NCBI RefSeq assembly: GCF_002750975.1
Contig: NZ_PEJS01000002.1
Location: 310,001-374,000 of the forward strand
DNA length: 64,000 bases
Direction of reading: 5' to 3'
DNA from: Stenotrophomonas indicatrix
Lineage (GTDB): Bacteria > Pseudomonadota > Gammaproteobacteria > Xanthomonadales > Xanthomonadaceae
Shown one piece after another: positions 25,619-33,914 of the stretch (positions are counted from its first letter, which is position 1; each line of letters starts with the position of its first letter). The position numbers were made by a program, and so were the translations under genes. Under the pieces are notes generated by a model, which had not been told where the DNA came from, did no database searches, and saw only the letters and a program-made list of their open reading frames with translations.

Positions 25619-27079
25619 ATGCAAACGTCTTACCCCCTGCGCCAGCAATGGCTCGGCAACCTCCGTGGTGATCTGCTGTCCGGCACCGTCGTCGCCCTGG
25701 CACTGATTCCCGAAGCCATCGCGTTCTCGCTGATCGCCGGCGTCGACCCCAAGGTCGGCCTGTACGCTGCTTTCTCCATTGCCGTCATCACTGCGATTGC
25801 AGGCGGCCGCCCCGGCATGATCTCTGCCGCCACCGGCGCGATGGCGCTGGTGATGGTCGACCTGGTAAAGGACCACGGCCTGCAGTACCTGTTTGCCGCC
25901 AGCATCCTGGCCGGCCTGCTGCAGGTGCTGGCCGGCGTGTTCAAGCTGGGCTCGCTGATGCGCTTCGTCTCGCGCTCGGTCATCACCGGCTTCGTCAACG
26001 CGTTGGCCATCCTGATCTTCCTGGCCCAGATGCCCGAGCTGATCGGCCGCGGCCCCACCGTGTATGTGCTGTGCGCCGCCGCGTTGGCGATCATCTACCT
26101 GCTGCCGCGCATCACCCGCGCAGTGCCTTCGCCGCTGGTGGCGATCATCGTGCTCACCGCCGTGGTCATCGGCTTCGGCATCGATGTACGCAGCGTGGGC
26201 GACATGGGCCAGCTGCCCGACAGCCTGCCGTACTTCCTCATCCCCGATGTGCCCTTCACCTGGGAAACGCTGCGCATCCTGCTGCCGGTGTCAGCCACGC
26301 TGGCGGTGGTCGGCCTGCTCGAATCGATGATGACCCTGCAGATTGTCGAGGACATCACCGAGACGCACAGTGAGCGCAACCGCGAGTGCGTCGGCCAGGG
26401 CCTGGCCAACACGGTCACCGGTTTCCTCGGTGGCATGGCCGGCTGCGCGATGATCGGTCAGTCGGTGATCAACGTGACCTCTGGTGGGCGAGGCCGCCTG
26501 TCCTGCCTGGTGGCCGGCGTGCTGCTGCTGGTGCTGGTGGTGTACGGCAGCGACCTGGTGCGGCAGATCCCGATGGCCGCACTGGTGGCGGTGATGATCA
26601 TGGTCAGCATCGGCACCTTCAGCTGGCGCTCGCTGCGCGACCTGCGCACGCATCCGCGCAGCTCGTCGGCAGTGATGCTGCTGACCGTGGTGGTCACCGT
26701 GGCCACCCACGACCTGGCCAAGGGTGTGCTCAGCGGCGTGCTGTTGTCTGCCCTGTTCTTCGCCCGCAAGGTGGGGCGCATGCTCGACGTGCAACGCGAA
26801 GACGTTGCGGACATGGACATGCAGGTCTACCGCGTGCGCGGCCAGGTATTCTTCGCCTCCGCCGGACAGCTGGGTGCGGCGTTCGACTACCAGCACGTGG
26901 CGCCGAAGGTACAGATCGACCTGCGGGAGGCCCACCTGTGGGATCTGACTGCCGTGGCTGCGCTGCAACGCGCGCAGGAAAAGCTGGCCGCGCATGGTGC
27001 CGAAGTCAGTGTTGTCGGCCTCAACGCGGCCAGCCAGACGCTGATCGAACAGGTGGGGGGCAGAGGCAGCGCGCACTGA
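25619..27079 (+). CDS. SulP-family anion transporter with STAS domain
   Basis: Inner-membrane transporter of the SLC26/SulP family, which moves sulfate, bicarbonate or other small anions, often with sodium or protons. The 486-residue product has the diagnostic early segment GTVVALALIPEAIAFSLIAG, a long multi-helix domain to about residue 390 and a short C-terminal STAS domain (about 400-480; KVQIDLREAHLWDLTAVAAL). This compact form resembles bicarbonate or sulfate permeases. ATG 25619 is preferred over an upstream in-frame start because PLRQQWLGNLRGDLLSG is the family N-terminus. Confidence 0.9.
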   Translation: MQTSYPLRQQWLGNLRGDLLSGTVVALALIPEAIAFSLIAGVDPKVGLYAAFSIAVITAIAGGRPGMISAATGAMALVMVDLVKDHGLQYLFAASILAGLLQVLAGVFKLGSLMRFVSRSVITGFVNALAILIFLAQMPELIGRGPTVYVLCAAALAIIYLLPRITRAVPSPLVAIIVLTAVVIGFGIDVRSVGDMGQLPDSLPYFLIPDVPFTWETLRILLPVSATLAVVGLLESMMTLQIVEDITETHSERNRECVGQGLANTVTGFLGGMAGCAMIGQSVINVTSGGRGRLSCLVAGVLLLVLVVYGSDLVRQIPMAALVAVMIMVSIGTFSWRSLRDLRTHPRSSSAVMLLTVVVTVATHDLAKGVLSGVLLSALFFARKVGRMLDVQREDVADMDMQVYRVRGQVFFASAGQLGAAFDYQHVAPKVQIDLREAHLWDLTAVAALQRAQEKLAAHGAEVSVVGLNAASQTLIEQVGGRGSAH

Positions 27080-27182
27080 TGGCCGCTTGCTGTTTTCGTC
27101 TGCAAGTTTTCTGATTGAGGCCTGCCTTCACCGGATGCACTGTGATTTCGTGCATTCGGCACAGATCGGAAAAGGACGAGAG

Positions 27183-27638
27183 ATGATCGCAATACGCGTG
27201 TTTCCGGTACTTCTGTACTCCGCACTGGGTCTTGGCTTGACGGCGCTATCGCCCAGTGCGGTTGCGACCTCGCCCCGTATCGTGATCGAACATGTGTCCC
27301 ACCACCGCGCAGGAACCGCTGAGGCGGCGGCGATCGCACGGTGGCTGGACAGCATCCCGGATGCGGATCGGCGGACGATGGAGCTGGGCACGATTACGGT
27401 GCAGCAGCGCCGGCCCCCCTCCGATGCCTGGGCCTCTGCCGCAGTGGCCCCTCCCGTTCCGCTTCCGGCCTCGGGTGCTGCCGGTGAGAAGATCACCATC
27501 ACCAATGAGCTTCCCGGTGGCTTCGTGGAAACCTGGACGTTCCAGTGGGTTGCGGGAGAGGGTGGGGGCGGTTGGAAGCAGACCGATTACGAAACGCACG
27601 CGCCGATCGTGCAGCCTGATCGGCCCAACGAGCTGTGA
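27183..27638 (+). CDS. Small secreted protein of unknown function
   Basis: A 151-residue protein with an N-terminal signal peptide (hydrophobic VLLYSALGLGLTAL, probable cleavage after AVA) and no lipobox. The mature part has a Pro/Ala-rich linker (about 85-100) and a C-terminal strand-rich piece ending KQTDYETHAPIVQPDRP. Not recognised. A GGACGAG ribosome site precedes the ATG. It lies on the same strand as the downstream immunity-like lipoproteins, but the duplicated upstream element in between argues for a separate promoter. Confidence 0.65.
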   Translation: MIAIRVFPVLLYSALGLGLTALSPSAVATSPRIVIEHVSHHRAGTAEAAAIARWLDSIPDADRRTMELGTITVQQRRPPSDAWASAAVAPPVPLPASGAAGEKITITNELPGGFVETWTFQWVAGEGGGGWKQTDYETHAPIVQPDRPNEL

Positions 27639-27723
27639 TGGAGCGGTGGTGGCCGGTCGCAGCAGGCCACCAACGCTCCAAAGTTGGTCGCGTCAGGTTT
27701 CTGCGACGCCGTCCGCGCAAGCT

Positions 27724-27839
27724 GAATTCAGTCAGCCATCTGAAACCGCCGCTGTCGTAGGATCTGCACCGTGATCGGGGCCGATGGACGGACCCTCCCG
27801 GCCGGCACCCGCTGGCCACACGCAAGGGAGATGCAAGCA
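27724..27839 (+). repeat. Upstream element, copy 1 (promoter-leader duplication)
   Basis: A 116-bp segment from GAATTCAGTCAGCCATC to the start codon of the first lipoprotein. It is similar throughout to 28734-28847: shared blocks GAATTCAGTCAG, CACCGTGAT, GGGCCGATGGACGG and the final AGGGAGA-GCAAGCA before the ATG. TAGGAT inside it is a plausible -10. Confidence 0.75.
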
Positions 27840-28718
27840 ATGCAGGTAATGGATGCCCACGGGGGCAATGAACAGATCGCCTCCGGCCGTCGGTACTGGA
27901 AGGTGCTGGCCCTGTGCCTGGCGCTCACCGCGTGTCAGGCGCCTTCTACCCCTGCATCGGCCGAAGCGGCGGCCGCTCCGGTTCCGCTCGCCGCGGCAGC
28001 GCCGGCAGCGCCGGCAGCGCCCCCCCATGCAGTGACCGGTGATTCCTCTCGGTACCCGGATGCGTCCTACACGGACGGTCGCCTGCGCCCGGCTTATGGC
28101 TGGTGCGTGGATGGCGTGGAGGATGCGGGCAAGCTGCAGGCCTGCGGCAAGGATGAACTGGCCTATCAGGAAGGGCGCCTGCAGGAGGGTGCCAGCAAGA
28201 CTGTGACCGGGCTCGACGCTGCTGCGAAGCAGGCGTTCCTTGCCACCCAGGCGACCTGGCGCAGCGATACCGACCGTCATTGCGCCGCTCCGACCAATGC
28301 CGGTGTGGATGACCTGCAGAAGGCACAGGAGTGCCGCCTGTTCCGCGTGGCCAACCGTGCCGACGCATTGATGGCGCAGAGCGGCCCGCCCGATACCTCC
28401 TACACCACGCTTCGCCCGGAATTCATCCGCTGTGTGCAGCAGGCCCGTGGCATGAACGACCATATCCAGGCCTGCGGCGATACCGAGCTGGCCTACCACC
28501 AGACGCAGCTGCAGGCCGAAGTGGCGCGCCTGATGAACGGCCCCGACAGTCCGGCCAAGGACCGCTGGATGGACGAACAGGCCACTTGGGCCGAGGACAC
28601 CGACAAGCGTTGCAGCCCGGCTACAGAGAGCGTGGGCCAGGCGCTGGACGCGCAGTCGTGCCTCATCAACCGCTACGCCAACCGCGCGGTGGAACTGCAG
28701 GCGCGCGAGCGGCGTTGA
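27840..28718 (+). CDS. Lipoprotein with two LprI-like domains, predicted immunity protein
   Basis: A 292-residue lipoprotein (lipobox LTAC, lipidated C32) with an Ala/Pro-rich tether and two similar units of about 100 residues (about 78-185 and 195-290). Each unit has four cysteines in the same order, C-x12-14-C-x~40-C-x~17-C, and the helical pattern ending in W-x4-D-x2-C, as in the LprI lysozyme-inhibitor N-terminal domain. Two disulfides per unit are likely. Start chosen at the ATG matching that of the paralogue downstream, where the leader sequences align. Together with the next lipoprotein it sits directly upstream of a wall-degrading T4SS effector, so I infer a role as periplasmic immunity. 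The domain call is from motif pattern, not a search. Confidence 0.75.
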   Translation: MQVMDAHGGNEQIASGRRYWKVLALCLALTACQAPSTPASAEAAAAPVPLAAAAPAAPAAPPHAVTGDSSRYPDASYTDGRLRPAYGWCVDGVEDAGKLQACGKDELAYQEGRLQEGASKTVTGLDAAAKQAFLATQATWRSDTDRHCAAPTNAGVDDLQKAQECRLFRVANRADALMAQSGPPDTSYTTLRPEFIRCVQQARGMNDHIQACGDTELAYHQTQLQAEVARLMNGPDSPAKDRWMDEQATWAEDTDKRCSPATESVGQALDAQSCLINRYANRAVELQARERR

Positions 28719-28733
28719 TGTCGGCTGAAACCT

Positions 28734-28847
28734 GAATTCAGTCAGGCATCGGCATTCTGCGCTGGCGTAGCATCCTCACCGTGATGGGGCCGATGGACGG
28801 CTCCTCTTTGCCGACCCACCCGGCGACTCACCAGGGAGAAGCAAGCA
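28734..28847 (+). repeat. Upstream element, copy 2 (promoter-leader duplication)
   Basis: A 114-bp segment matching 27724-27839, again running from GAATTCAGTCAG to the start codon, with TAGCAT in the place of the -10-like TAGGAT. It shows that the second lipoprotein arose by tandem duplication including its control region. Confidence 0.75.
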
Positions 28848-29438
28848 ATGCAAGCCTTGAGCGCGCCTGCGCGCATTGATCGATCCGCCTTTGAAATCCG
28901 ACGCGGAATTGCGCTGGTGCTGTGCCTGTTGCTGGGCGCCTGCCAGGCCCCTTCGGCCGACAGCGCCACGGTTGCCGCTGCCGCCAGCGCAGATGAGCCA
29001 ACACCGGCAGCCACATCGACACCGGCCAGCGCGACGCCTGCAACTACAGCCGCCGATGCCGACGCGGATGCCGATGACTTTCCCGCGCCGCTGCCCGATG
29101 CCTCCTACACCCAGGCCAACCTGCGTCCTGCGTACACCCGTTGCGTGGACGCCAGCGAAGCGGTGACAGCACGCCTGCAGGCATGTGGCGACGAGGAGTT
29201 GAGTTACCAGGAAGACCGCCTGGCCGAGATCGTCGCCGGTGTCGTGGCAAGTCCCGACAGCAAGGCCAAGGATGACTGGATGGATGCGCAGGCTGCCTGG
29301 TGGTCGGACACCAATCGCCATTGCCGCTGGGATCCCAAAACCGATGGTCAGGGCCAGAGGCTGGACGCGCAGTCGTGCCGCATCAACCGCGTGGCCAACC
29401 GCGTTGACCAGCTGCAGGCCGCTGCACGGAGCAAGTGA
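28848..29438 (+). CDS. Lipoprotein with one LprI-like domain, paralogue of the preceding gene
   Basis: A 196-residue lipoprotein (lipobox LGAC, lipidated C32, followed by QAPS exactly as in the paralogue), then an Ala/Thr/Pro tether and one four-cysteine LprI-like unit (about 85-190). The unit is closer to the second unit of the upstream gene (shared KD-WMD-QA-W and LDAQSC-INR-ANR) than to the first. RNA may start at the duplicated element just upstream, or read through from gene 1. It lies 41 bp before the effector gene, which has its own GAGAGGAG ribosome site. Predicted immunity protein, by context. Confidence 0.75.
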   Translation: MQALSAPARIDRSAFEIRRGIALVLCLLLGACQAPSADSATVAAAASADEPTPAATSTPASATPATTAADADADADDFPAPLPDASYTQANLRPAYTRCVDASEAVTARLQACGDEELSYQEDRLAEIVAGVVASPDSKAKDDWMDAQAAWWSDTNRHCRWDPKTDGQGQRLDAQSCRINRVANRVDQLQAAARSK

Positions 29439-29479
29439 CCTCAATCCACCGCATTGCCAACTGAGAGGAGTCCTTCGAC

Positions 29480-31888
29480 ATGGATGTAGTGACCGATGCA
29501 AGGAAGGCGATGGAACACTGGCATCGCGGCCAGACCTCCGCCCGTTTTGAAACCGACAACCGTGGTCCAGGCTGGATTTCCTCGGGCAAGGGTGACCATG
29601 GCGGCGTGTCCTATGGCAGTTACCAGTTCGCCAGCGCCGTTGGCGGGGTGGACGAGTACCTGAAGTCGTCCCGCTATGCGGACCAGTTCCACGGCCTGAA
29701 GCCTGCGACGGAAGCCTTCAGCGAGCGCTGGAAAGCGGTGGCCGCACGCGACGAAAAGGGCTTCGCCCAGGAACAGCACGATTTCATCCAGCGCCAGTAT
29801 TACGACGTGCAGATGGATCGCCTGAAGAAGGTCGGCGTGGACCTGCAAGGTCGCGGCCCTGCCGTGCAGGACGCGCTGTGGAGCACGTCGGTGCAGTATC
29901 GCAACATGACCCGTGGTGTATTCCAGAATGGCCTGAAACAAGCCTATGGTGATGATTACAAGCTGTCCGAGCTGAGTGACGAGCAGATTGTCAGGGCCGT
30001 GCAGGATTACAAGCACGCCAACGTCCAGCGCCATTTCGAGAGCTCGCCCAAGCAGTGGGATTCGCTGCGCGAGCGCACGCTCAATGAAAAGTCCGAGCTG
30101 GTTGCGCTGGCGCGCTACGACATGATCAACCACGATCCGCAGCCGTACCGGGGCAAGACCTACGAACAGGCGTTCGGCGAGCCGGCGCATCGTCAGTCCG
30201 CCGCGCGCCCGGCGCGTGCACCGATGGCCGACGGTGTGCTGGTGCAGGGCGAACGCGGCAATGAAGTGCTCGCGCTGCAGCAGAAGCTGGCGCAGGCCGG
30301 CTATACCGGTGTGGATGGCAAGGTGCTGAAGCCCGACGGCGATTTCGGCAGCGATACCTACCACGCGGTGCGTCAGTTCCAGAAGGCGCATGGGCTGGAA
30401 GAAGACGGCAAGGCGGGGCGTGACACGCTGTCTGCACTGAACGCCGGGGTTCGCCCACCCGCACAGACACCGGCACCGGCACCGCCATCGGTACCCTCGC
30501 CAGAACGCCACGAGCCGAAGGCGCCCTCTACGGATGGTGCGCCGCTGGCGGCCGCCCCCGGTGGCGGCCGCATCACGGTGATCGAGCCCTACGGCAATGT
30601 CACCAGCAACCGCACGCTGGCCCACGGCATCAGTGGCGAAACGGCCTATCGCGAACTGAAGATCCATCACCCTAACACCAATGCCGAAGCCGTGCGCACC
30701 GGCGATGCCCGCAAGGCCGACCGCCAATCGGGCATGGTCGAAGGCGAGATGGAGAACATCCGCACACGTGAGGACAAGAATGACATTCCGCTGGTGCGCA
30801 AGGACCTGATCCTCACCGATCGCCTGGGCAGTCGCGATGTGATGATTCCGAACCCGGTGGCCGGCTACGCGCAGTTCAACAAGGACGCGACCAATTCGAT
30901 CAGCCTCTACAGCCACCCGGCCGGCGATCCGCGCCGTGAGCTGGTAGGCCAGGTGCTGCACGGCGCCGCCGGCACGTCGCCCTACAAGAACGGTGACTTC
31001 GTCGAGTACGGCGCTCCGCTGATCCAGCAGTCGAACGCCGGCAGCAAACCGGTGCATGCGCATATCGAAGTGGAGCCGGCGCAGTTCCGCCGCTACCTCG
31101 GCGACATGCTCAACGACCGCATCACCCTCGGCGGCAAGGTACACGCGCAGGGGCCGGAAGCAGCGCAGGCCGCACGCGCCACGCAGCAGGCGCCGATGGC
31201 CGACGGCATGCTGGTGAAGGGCGAACGTGGCGATGAGGTCAAGGCACTGCAGGGCAAGCTGGCCGCGCTGGGTTACACCGCCGCCGACGGCAAGGCGCTG
31301 GGCACCGATGGCATCTTTGGCAAGGACACGCTGGCAGCGGTCAAGCAGTTCCAGGCCAACAACGGCCTGGAGCAGGATGGCAAGGCCGGCCGCCAGACCC
31401 TGGCGCGCTTGGACGACCCGGCCGCAGTGAAGGCCGGCGCGCAGACCGCCGCCGCCCCGGCACGCGCCGAACCGACCGCACCGGCAGCGCCCAGCATGCG
31501 CGATCCTTCGCATGCCGAGAATCCGCGCTTCAACCAGGCCCTGGAGAAACTACAGGAGCTGCAGCAGCAGCGCGTGCAGGCTGGCCTGTGCCCGCTGTTC
31601 GCCAATGCGCAGGAAACCGAACGCGCCGCCGGCCAGCTGGCCTACGAGAGCAAGGTCGCCGGCATGCGCCAGATCGACCATGTGGTCGCACGCCCGGATG
31701 GCAGCGGCTTGTTCGCCGTGCAGGGCAATGTCGGCGACCCGGCTGCGCAGCGCACCTTCGTCGACAGCCGACAGGCCGTGTCGCAGTCGGTCGAGGCCAG
31801 CACCCGCCAGACCGAGGAACTGGATGTCCAGTTCAATCAGCGCGTGCAGGAACAGCAGCAGGAGCAGGTGCGCAACCGCGGCCTGTAA
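29480..31888 (+). CDS. X-type T4SS antibacterial effector, predicted peptidoglycan hydrolase
   Basis: An 802-residue protein without a signal peptide. Domains in order: lysozyme-like N-terminus (about 1-230) with RFETDNRGPGWISSGKGDHG and YGSYQF, E24 being a candidate catalytic Glu; peptidoglycan-binding domain 1 (about 250-315); a central region (about 350-550) ending in VHAHIEVEP, whose HxH resembles the last metal motif of M23 peptidases; peptidoglycan-binding domain 2 (about 572-640); and a C-terminal XVIPCD (about 680-802) with QIDHVVARPDGSGLFAVQG and a Gln-rich tail. XVIPCD proteins are recruited by VirD4 and delivered by T4SS into rival Gram-negative cells in Xanthomonas and Stenotrophomonas. 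Two putative immunity lipoproteins lie upstream. Secretion and wall-hydrolase assignments are strong by architecture; the M23 part is tentative. Confidence 0.88.
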   Translation: MDVVTDARKAMEHWHRGQTSARFETDNRGPGWISSGKGDHGGVSYGSYQFASAVGGVDEYLKSSRYADQFHGLKPATEAFSERWKAVAARDEKGFAQEQHDFIQRQYYDVQMDRLKKVGVDLQGRGPAVQDALWSTSVQYRNMTRGVFQNGLKQAYGDDYKLSELSDEQIVRAVQDYKHANVQRHFESSPKQWDSLRERTLNEKSELVALARYDMINHDPQPYRGKTYEQAFGEPAHRQSAARPARAPMADGVLVQGERGNEVLALQQKLAQAGYTGVDGKVLKPDGDFGSDTYHAVRQFQKAHGLEEDGKAGRDTLSALNAGVRPPAQTPAPAPPSVPSPERHEPKAPSTDGAPLAAAPGGGRITVIEPYGNVTSNRTLAHGISGETAYRELKIHHPNTNAEAVRTGDARKADRQSGMVEGEMENIRTREDKNDIPLVRKDLILTDRLGSRDVMIPNPVAGYAQFNKDATNSISLYSHPAGDPRRELVGQVLHGAAGTSPYKNGDFVEYGAPLIQQSNAGSKPVHAHIEVEPAQFRRYLGDMLNDRITLGGKVHAQGPEAAQAARATQQAPMADGMLVKGERGDEVKALQGKLAALGYTAADGKALGTDGIFGKDTLAAVKQFQANNGLEQDGKAGRQTLARLDDPAAVKAGAQTAAAPARAEPTAPAAPSMRDPSHAENPRFNQALEKLQELQQQRVQAGLCPLFANAQETERAAGQLAYESKVAGMRQIDHVVARPDGSGLFAVQGNVGDPAAQRTFVDSRQAVSQSVEASTRQTEELDVQFNQRVQEQQQEQVRNRGL

Positions 31889-31906
31889 GCCTGCTGCACT
31901 GTGGCC

Positions 31907-31938
31907 GAAGGCTCCGGGCCCAACGACCCGGGGCCTTC
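31907..31938. terminator. Hairpin between convergent effector and lipoprotein genes
   Basis: GAAGGC-CCGGG stem pairing with CCCGG-GCCTTC around an 8-base loop, 19 bp after the effector stop and 8 bp before the end of the convergent gene. No long T tract; probably a shared weak terminator. Confidence 0.5.
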
Positions 31939-31945
31939 TGTCGAT

Positions 31946-32524
31946 TCATTCTGCAGGGTCGACCCGCCGGTACACCCCGAACTGGGTCCTGCGCTGGCCC
32001 ATCGGGATGATCAGGGCCAGCAGGACCGCGCCTCCGTCCACCTGCTTCACCACCAGATCGTTTTCCACCGTGCAGGACAGTTCCACGCGCGACCAGACGC
32101 AGCCGGCGCCGGCCTCGCCCGGTTTGCACGATGACCACCGGTTGATGACCAGCTGTTCTCCTTCGGCGCTGTAGCTCTTGCTGGAAGCGCTGCCTGCAGC
32201 CTCGATGCCGGTGCCGTCGGCGGCATGGAAGCGGGCCACCAGCCGGCTCGCCTCCTGGCGGATCGTGACCTGGTGGATGTCCTTGTTGTAGACGCCAAAG
32301 AGCCTGGAAAGCGCGCCGATGGGCGCATTTTCCTGTCCTGCCGACAGGTAGGACGGCCGGTTGTCGAAGGTGGCGCCTTCGGTGAAGTCGCATCGTGGGC
32401 CCGGCCTGATTTCGGCGAGGCGTGCGTCGCGGACGCTGCTGCAACCACTGCCCAAGGCCAGCACCGTCAGCAGGGTGAGGTAGGCGAGGCCAGGGCCAGC
32501 CAGCGAGGATGCAGTCTGTTTCAT
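31946..32524 (-). CDS. Predicted lipoprotein of unknown function
   Basis: A 192-residue lipoprotein with a hydrophobic signal (LTLLTVLALGSGC; lipidated C28). The mature part contains four further cysteines (CDFTEG, SCKPGE, GCVWS, LSCTVE) and a hydrophobic strand near the end (AVLLALIIPMG). Not recognised. It is convergent with the T4SS effector and could be an additional periplasmic partner, but lipoprotein immunity genes are usually upstream on the same strand, so I do not assign that role. Confidence 0.7.
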   Translation of the reverse strand: MKQTASSLAGPGLAYLTLLTVLALGSGCSSVRDARLAEIRPGPRCDFTEGATFDNRPSYLSAGQENAPIGALSRLFGVYNKDIHQVTIRQEASRLVARFHAADGTGIEAAGSASSKSYSAEGEQLVINRWSSCKPGEAGAGCVWSRVELSCTVENDLVVKQVDGGAVLLALIIPMGQRRTQFGVYRRVDPAE

Positions 32525-32697
32525 TGTGGCTTCCCTTCCAACAGATGCGGTGCAACAGGAACTCGCGTACCGAGTATCCCCACGCAAGGGCGGCAGCGGC
32601 AACCCGGCCTGCATCCCCGGCTGCCCGCCGCCATTCATCCGCCCGGTGTAAACTATTGATCTCACTGGCAATGCCAGTCTCCACGATCAACCGCCCG

Positions 32698-33702
32698 ATG
32701 ACGTCCGCCACCGCCCGTTACGCTGATTCCCTGCGCCTGTCCGTCGCTCCCATGATGGACTGGACCGACCGCCATTGCCGGGTGTTCCACCGCCTGCTGG
32801 CGCCGGGTGCGCGGCTGTACACCGAAATGGTGCACGCCAATGCGGTCATCCATGGCGATCGCCAGCGCCTGCTCGGTTTCGATGCCAGCGAACAGCCGCT
32901 GGCACTGCAGCTCGGTGGCAGCGATCCGGCCCTGCTGGCGCAGGCCGCGCGCATCGCCGCCGACTGGGGCTACGACGAGGTCAACCTCAACTGCGGCTGC
33001 CCGTCCGACCGCGTGCAGGCCGGGCGCTTTGGTGCCTGCCTGATGCGCGAGCCGGTGCTGGTGGCCGAATGCGTGTCGGCCATGGTCGAGGCAGTGGACA
33101 TCCCGGTGACGGTGAAATGCCGCTTGGGCGTGGACGAAGACGACAACTACGAGGTATTCGCCAGTTTCGTCGACCGCCAGGTCGAGGCCGGCGCCGCGAT
33201 GGTGGTGGTGCACGCCCGCAATGCCTGGCTGAAGGGCCTGTCGCCGAAGGAGAACCGCGAGGTTCCGCCGTTGAAGTACGACTGGGCCTACCGGCTGAAG
33301 CAGGAGCGCCCGGCACTGCCGGTGGTGCTCAATGGTGGCCTGGCCAGCATCGAGGCGGTGCAGGCGCAGGCCGCGCACGTCGATGGCGTCATGCTCGGTC
33401 GCGCGGCCTACCACGACCCCTACCTGCTGCATCAGCTGGAAGCGCTGCAGACCGGCGCGCCGCTGCGTCCGCGCGGTGAGCTGCTGCGCGCCCTGCGCCC
33501 GTACATCGAAGCCCGCCTGGGCGAGGGCCTGGCCCTCAAGCACATCACCCGCCACATCCTCGGCCTGTTCCACGGCCAGCCCGGCGGCCGCGCATTCCGC
33601 CAGGTGCTGAGCGAGGGTGCCCATCGCCCCGGTGCCGACTGGGCGCTGGTCGAGCAGGCGCTGGCAGTCACCGAACGCGAAGCCGAGCGCGCCGCTGCGT
33701 GA
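32698..33702 (+). CDS. dusA: tRNA-dihydrouridine(20/20a) synthase
   Basis: FMN enzyme that reduces uridine 20/20a in the tRNA D-loop with NADPH. The 334-residue TIM-barrel protein shows SVAPMMDWTDRHCR at the start, VNLNCGCPSDRVQAGRFGACLM with the catalytic Cys (about C102), HARNAWLKGLSPKENR and the FMN-phosphate strand VVLNGGLAS, which are DusA-type motifs. Two in-frame ATGs (32671, 32698) are possible, neither with a clear ribosome site; the second matches related starts better. TAAACT about 20-50 bp upstream could be the -10. Confidence 0.95.
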   Translation: MTSATARYADSLRLSVAPMMDWTDRHCRVFHRLLAPGARLYTEMVHANAVIHGDRQRLLGFDASEQPLALQLGGSDPALLAQAARIAADWGYDEVNLNCGCPSDRVQAGRFGACLMREPVLVAECVSAMVEAVDIPVTVKCRLGVDEDDNYEVFASFVDRQVEAGAAMVVVHARNAWLKGLSPKENREVPPLKYDWAYRLKQERPALPVVLNGGLASIEAVQAQAAHVDGVMLGRAAYHDPYLLHQLEALQTGAPLRPRGELLRALRPYIEARLGEGLALKHITRHILGLFHGQPGGRAFRQVLSEGAHRPGADWALVEQALAVTEREAERAAA

Positions 33703-33878
33703 CGGCAGTCACATTCCTGACTTGACAAGGGCGGCCGTTTCGTCCCGAATGTTCACTTAGCTGAACAACGGTCTGGAGCATCTGGAAAAGTTCAGACCGG
33801 ATTCACTGCCCGAAACCAAGAATTTGCAAAAGATTTGTAAAACGCCGGGTTCCATTCCGGTGCCCGGATTTACGACTT

Positions 33879-33907
33879 TTGAACGAATCGCCGTGCTCGG
33901 CTAGGAT
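33879..33907 (+). promoter_or_regulatory. Sigma-70 promoter upstream of the PepSY-like gene
   Basis: TTGAAC (-35, 33879-33884), 17-base spacer and TAGGAT (-10, 33902-33907), close to consensus. The predicted start site falls at or beside the ATG at 33915, so the mRNA would be nearly leaderless. The 176 bp before it (33703-33878) hold an AT-richer stretch but no gene. Confidence 0.7.
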
Positions 33908-33914
33908 CGCATCG

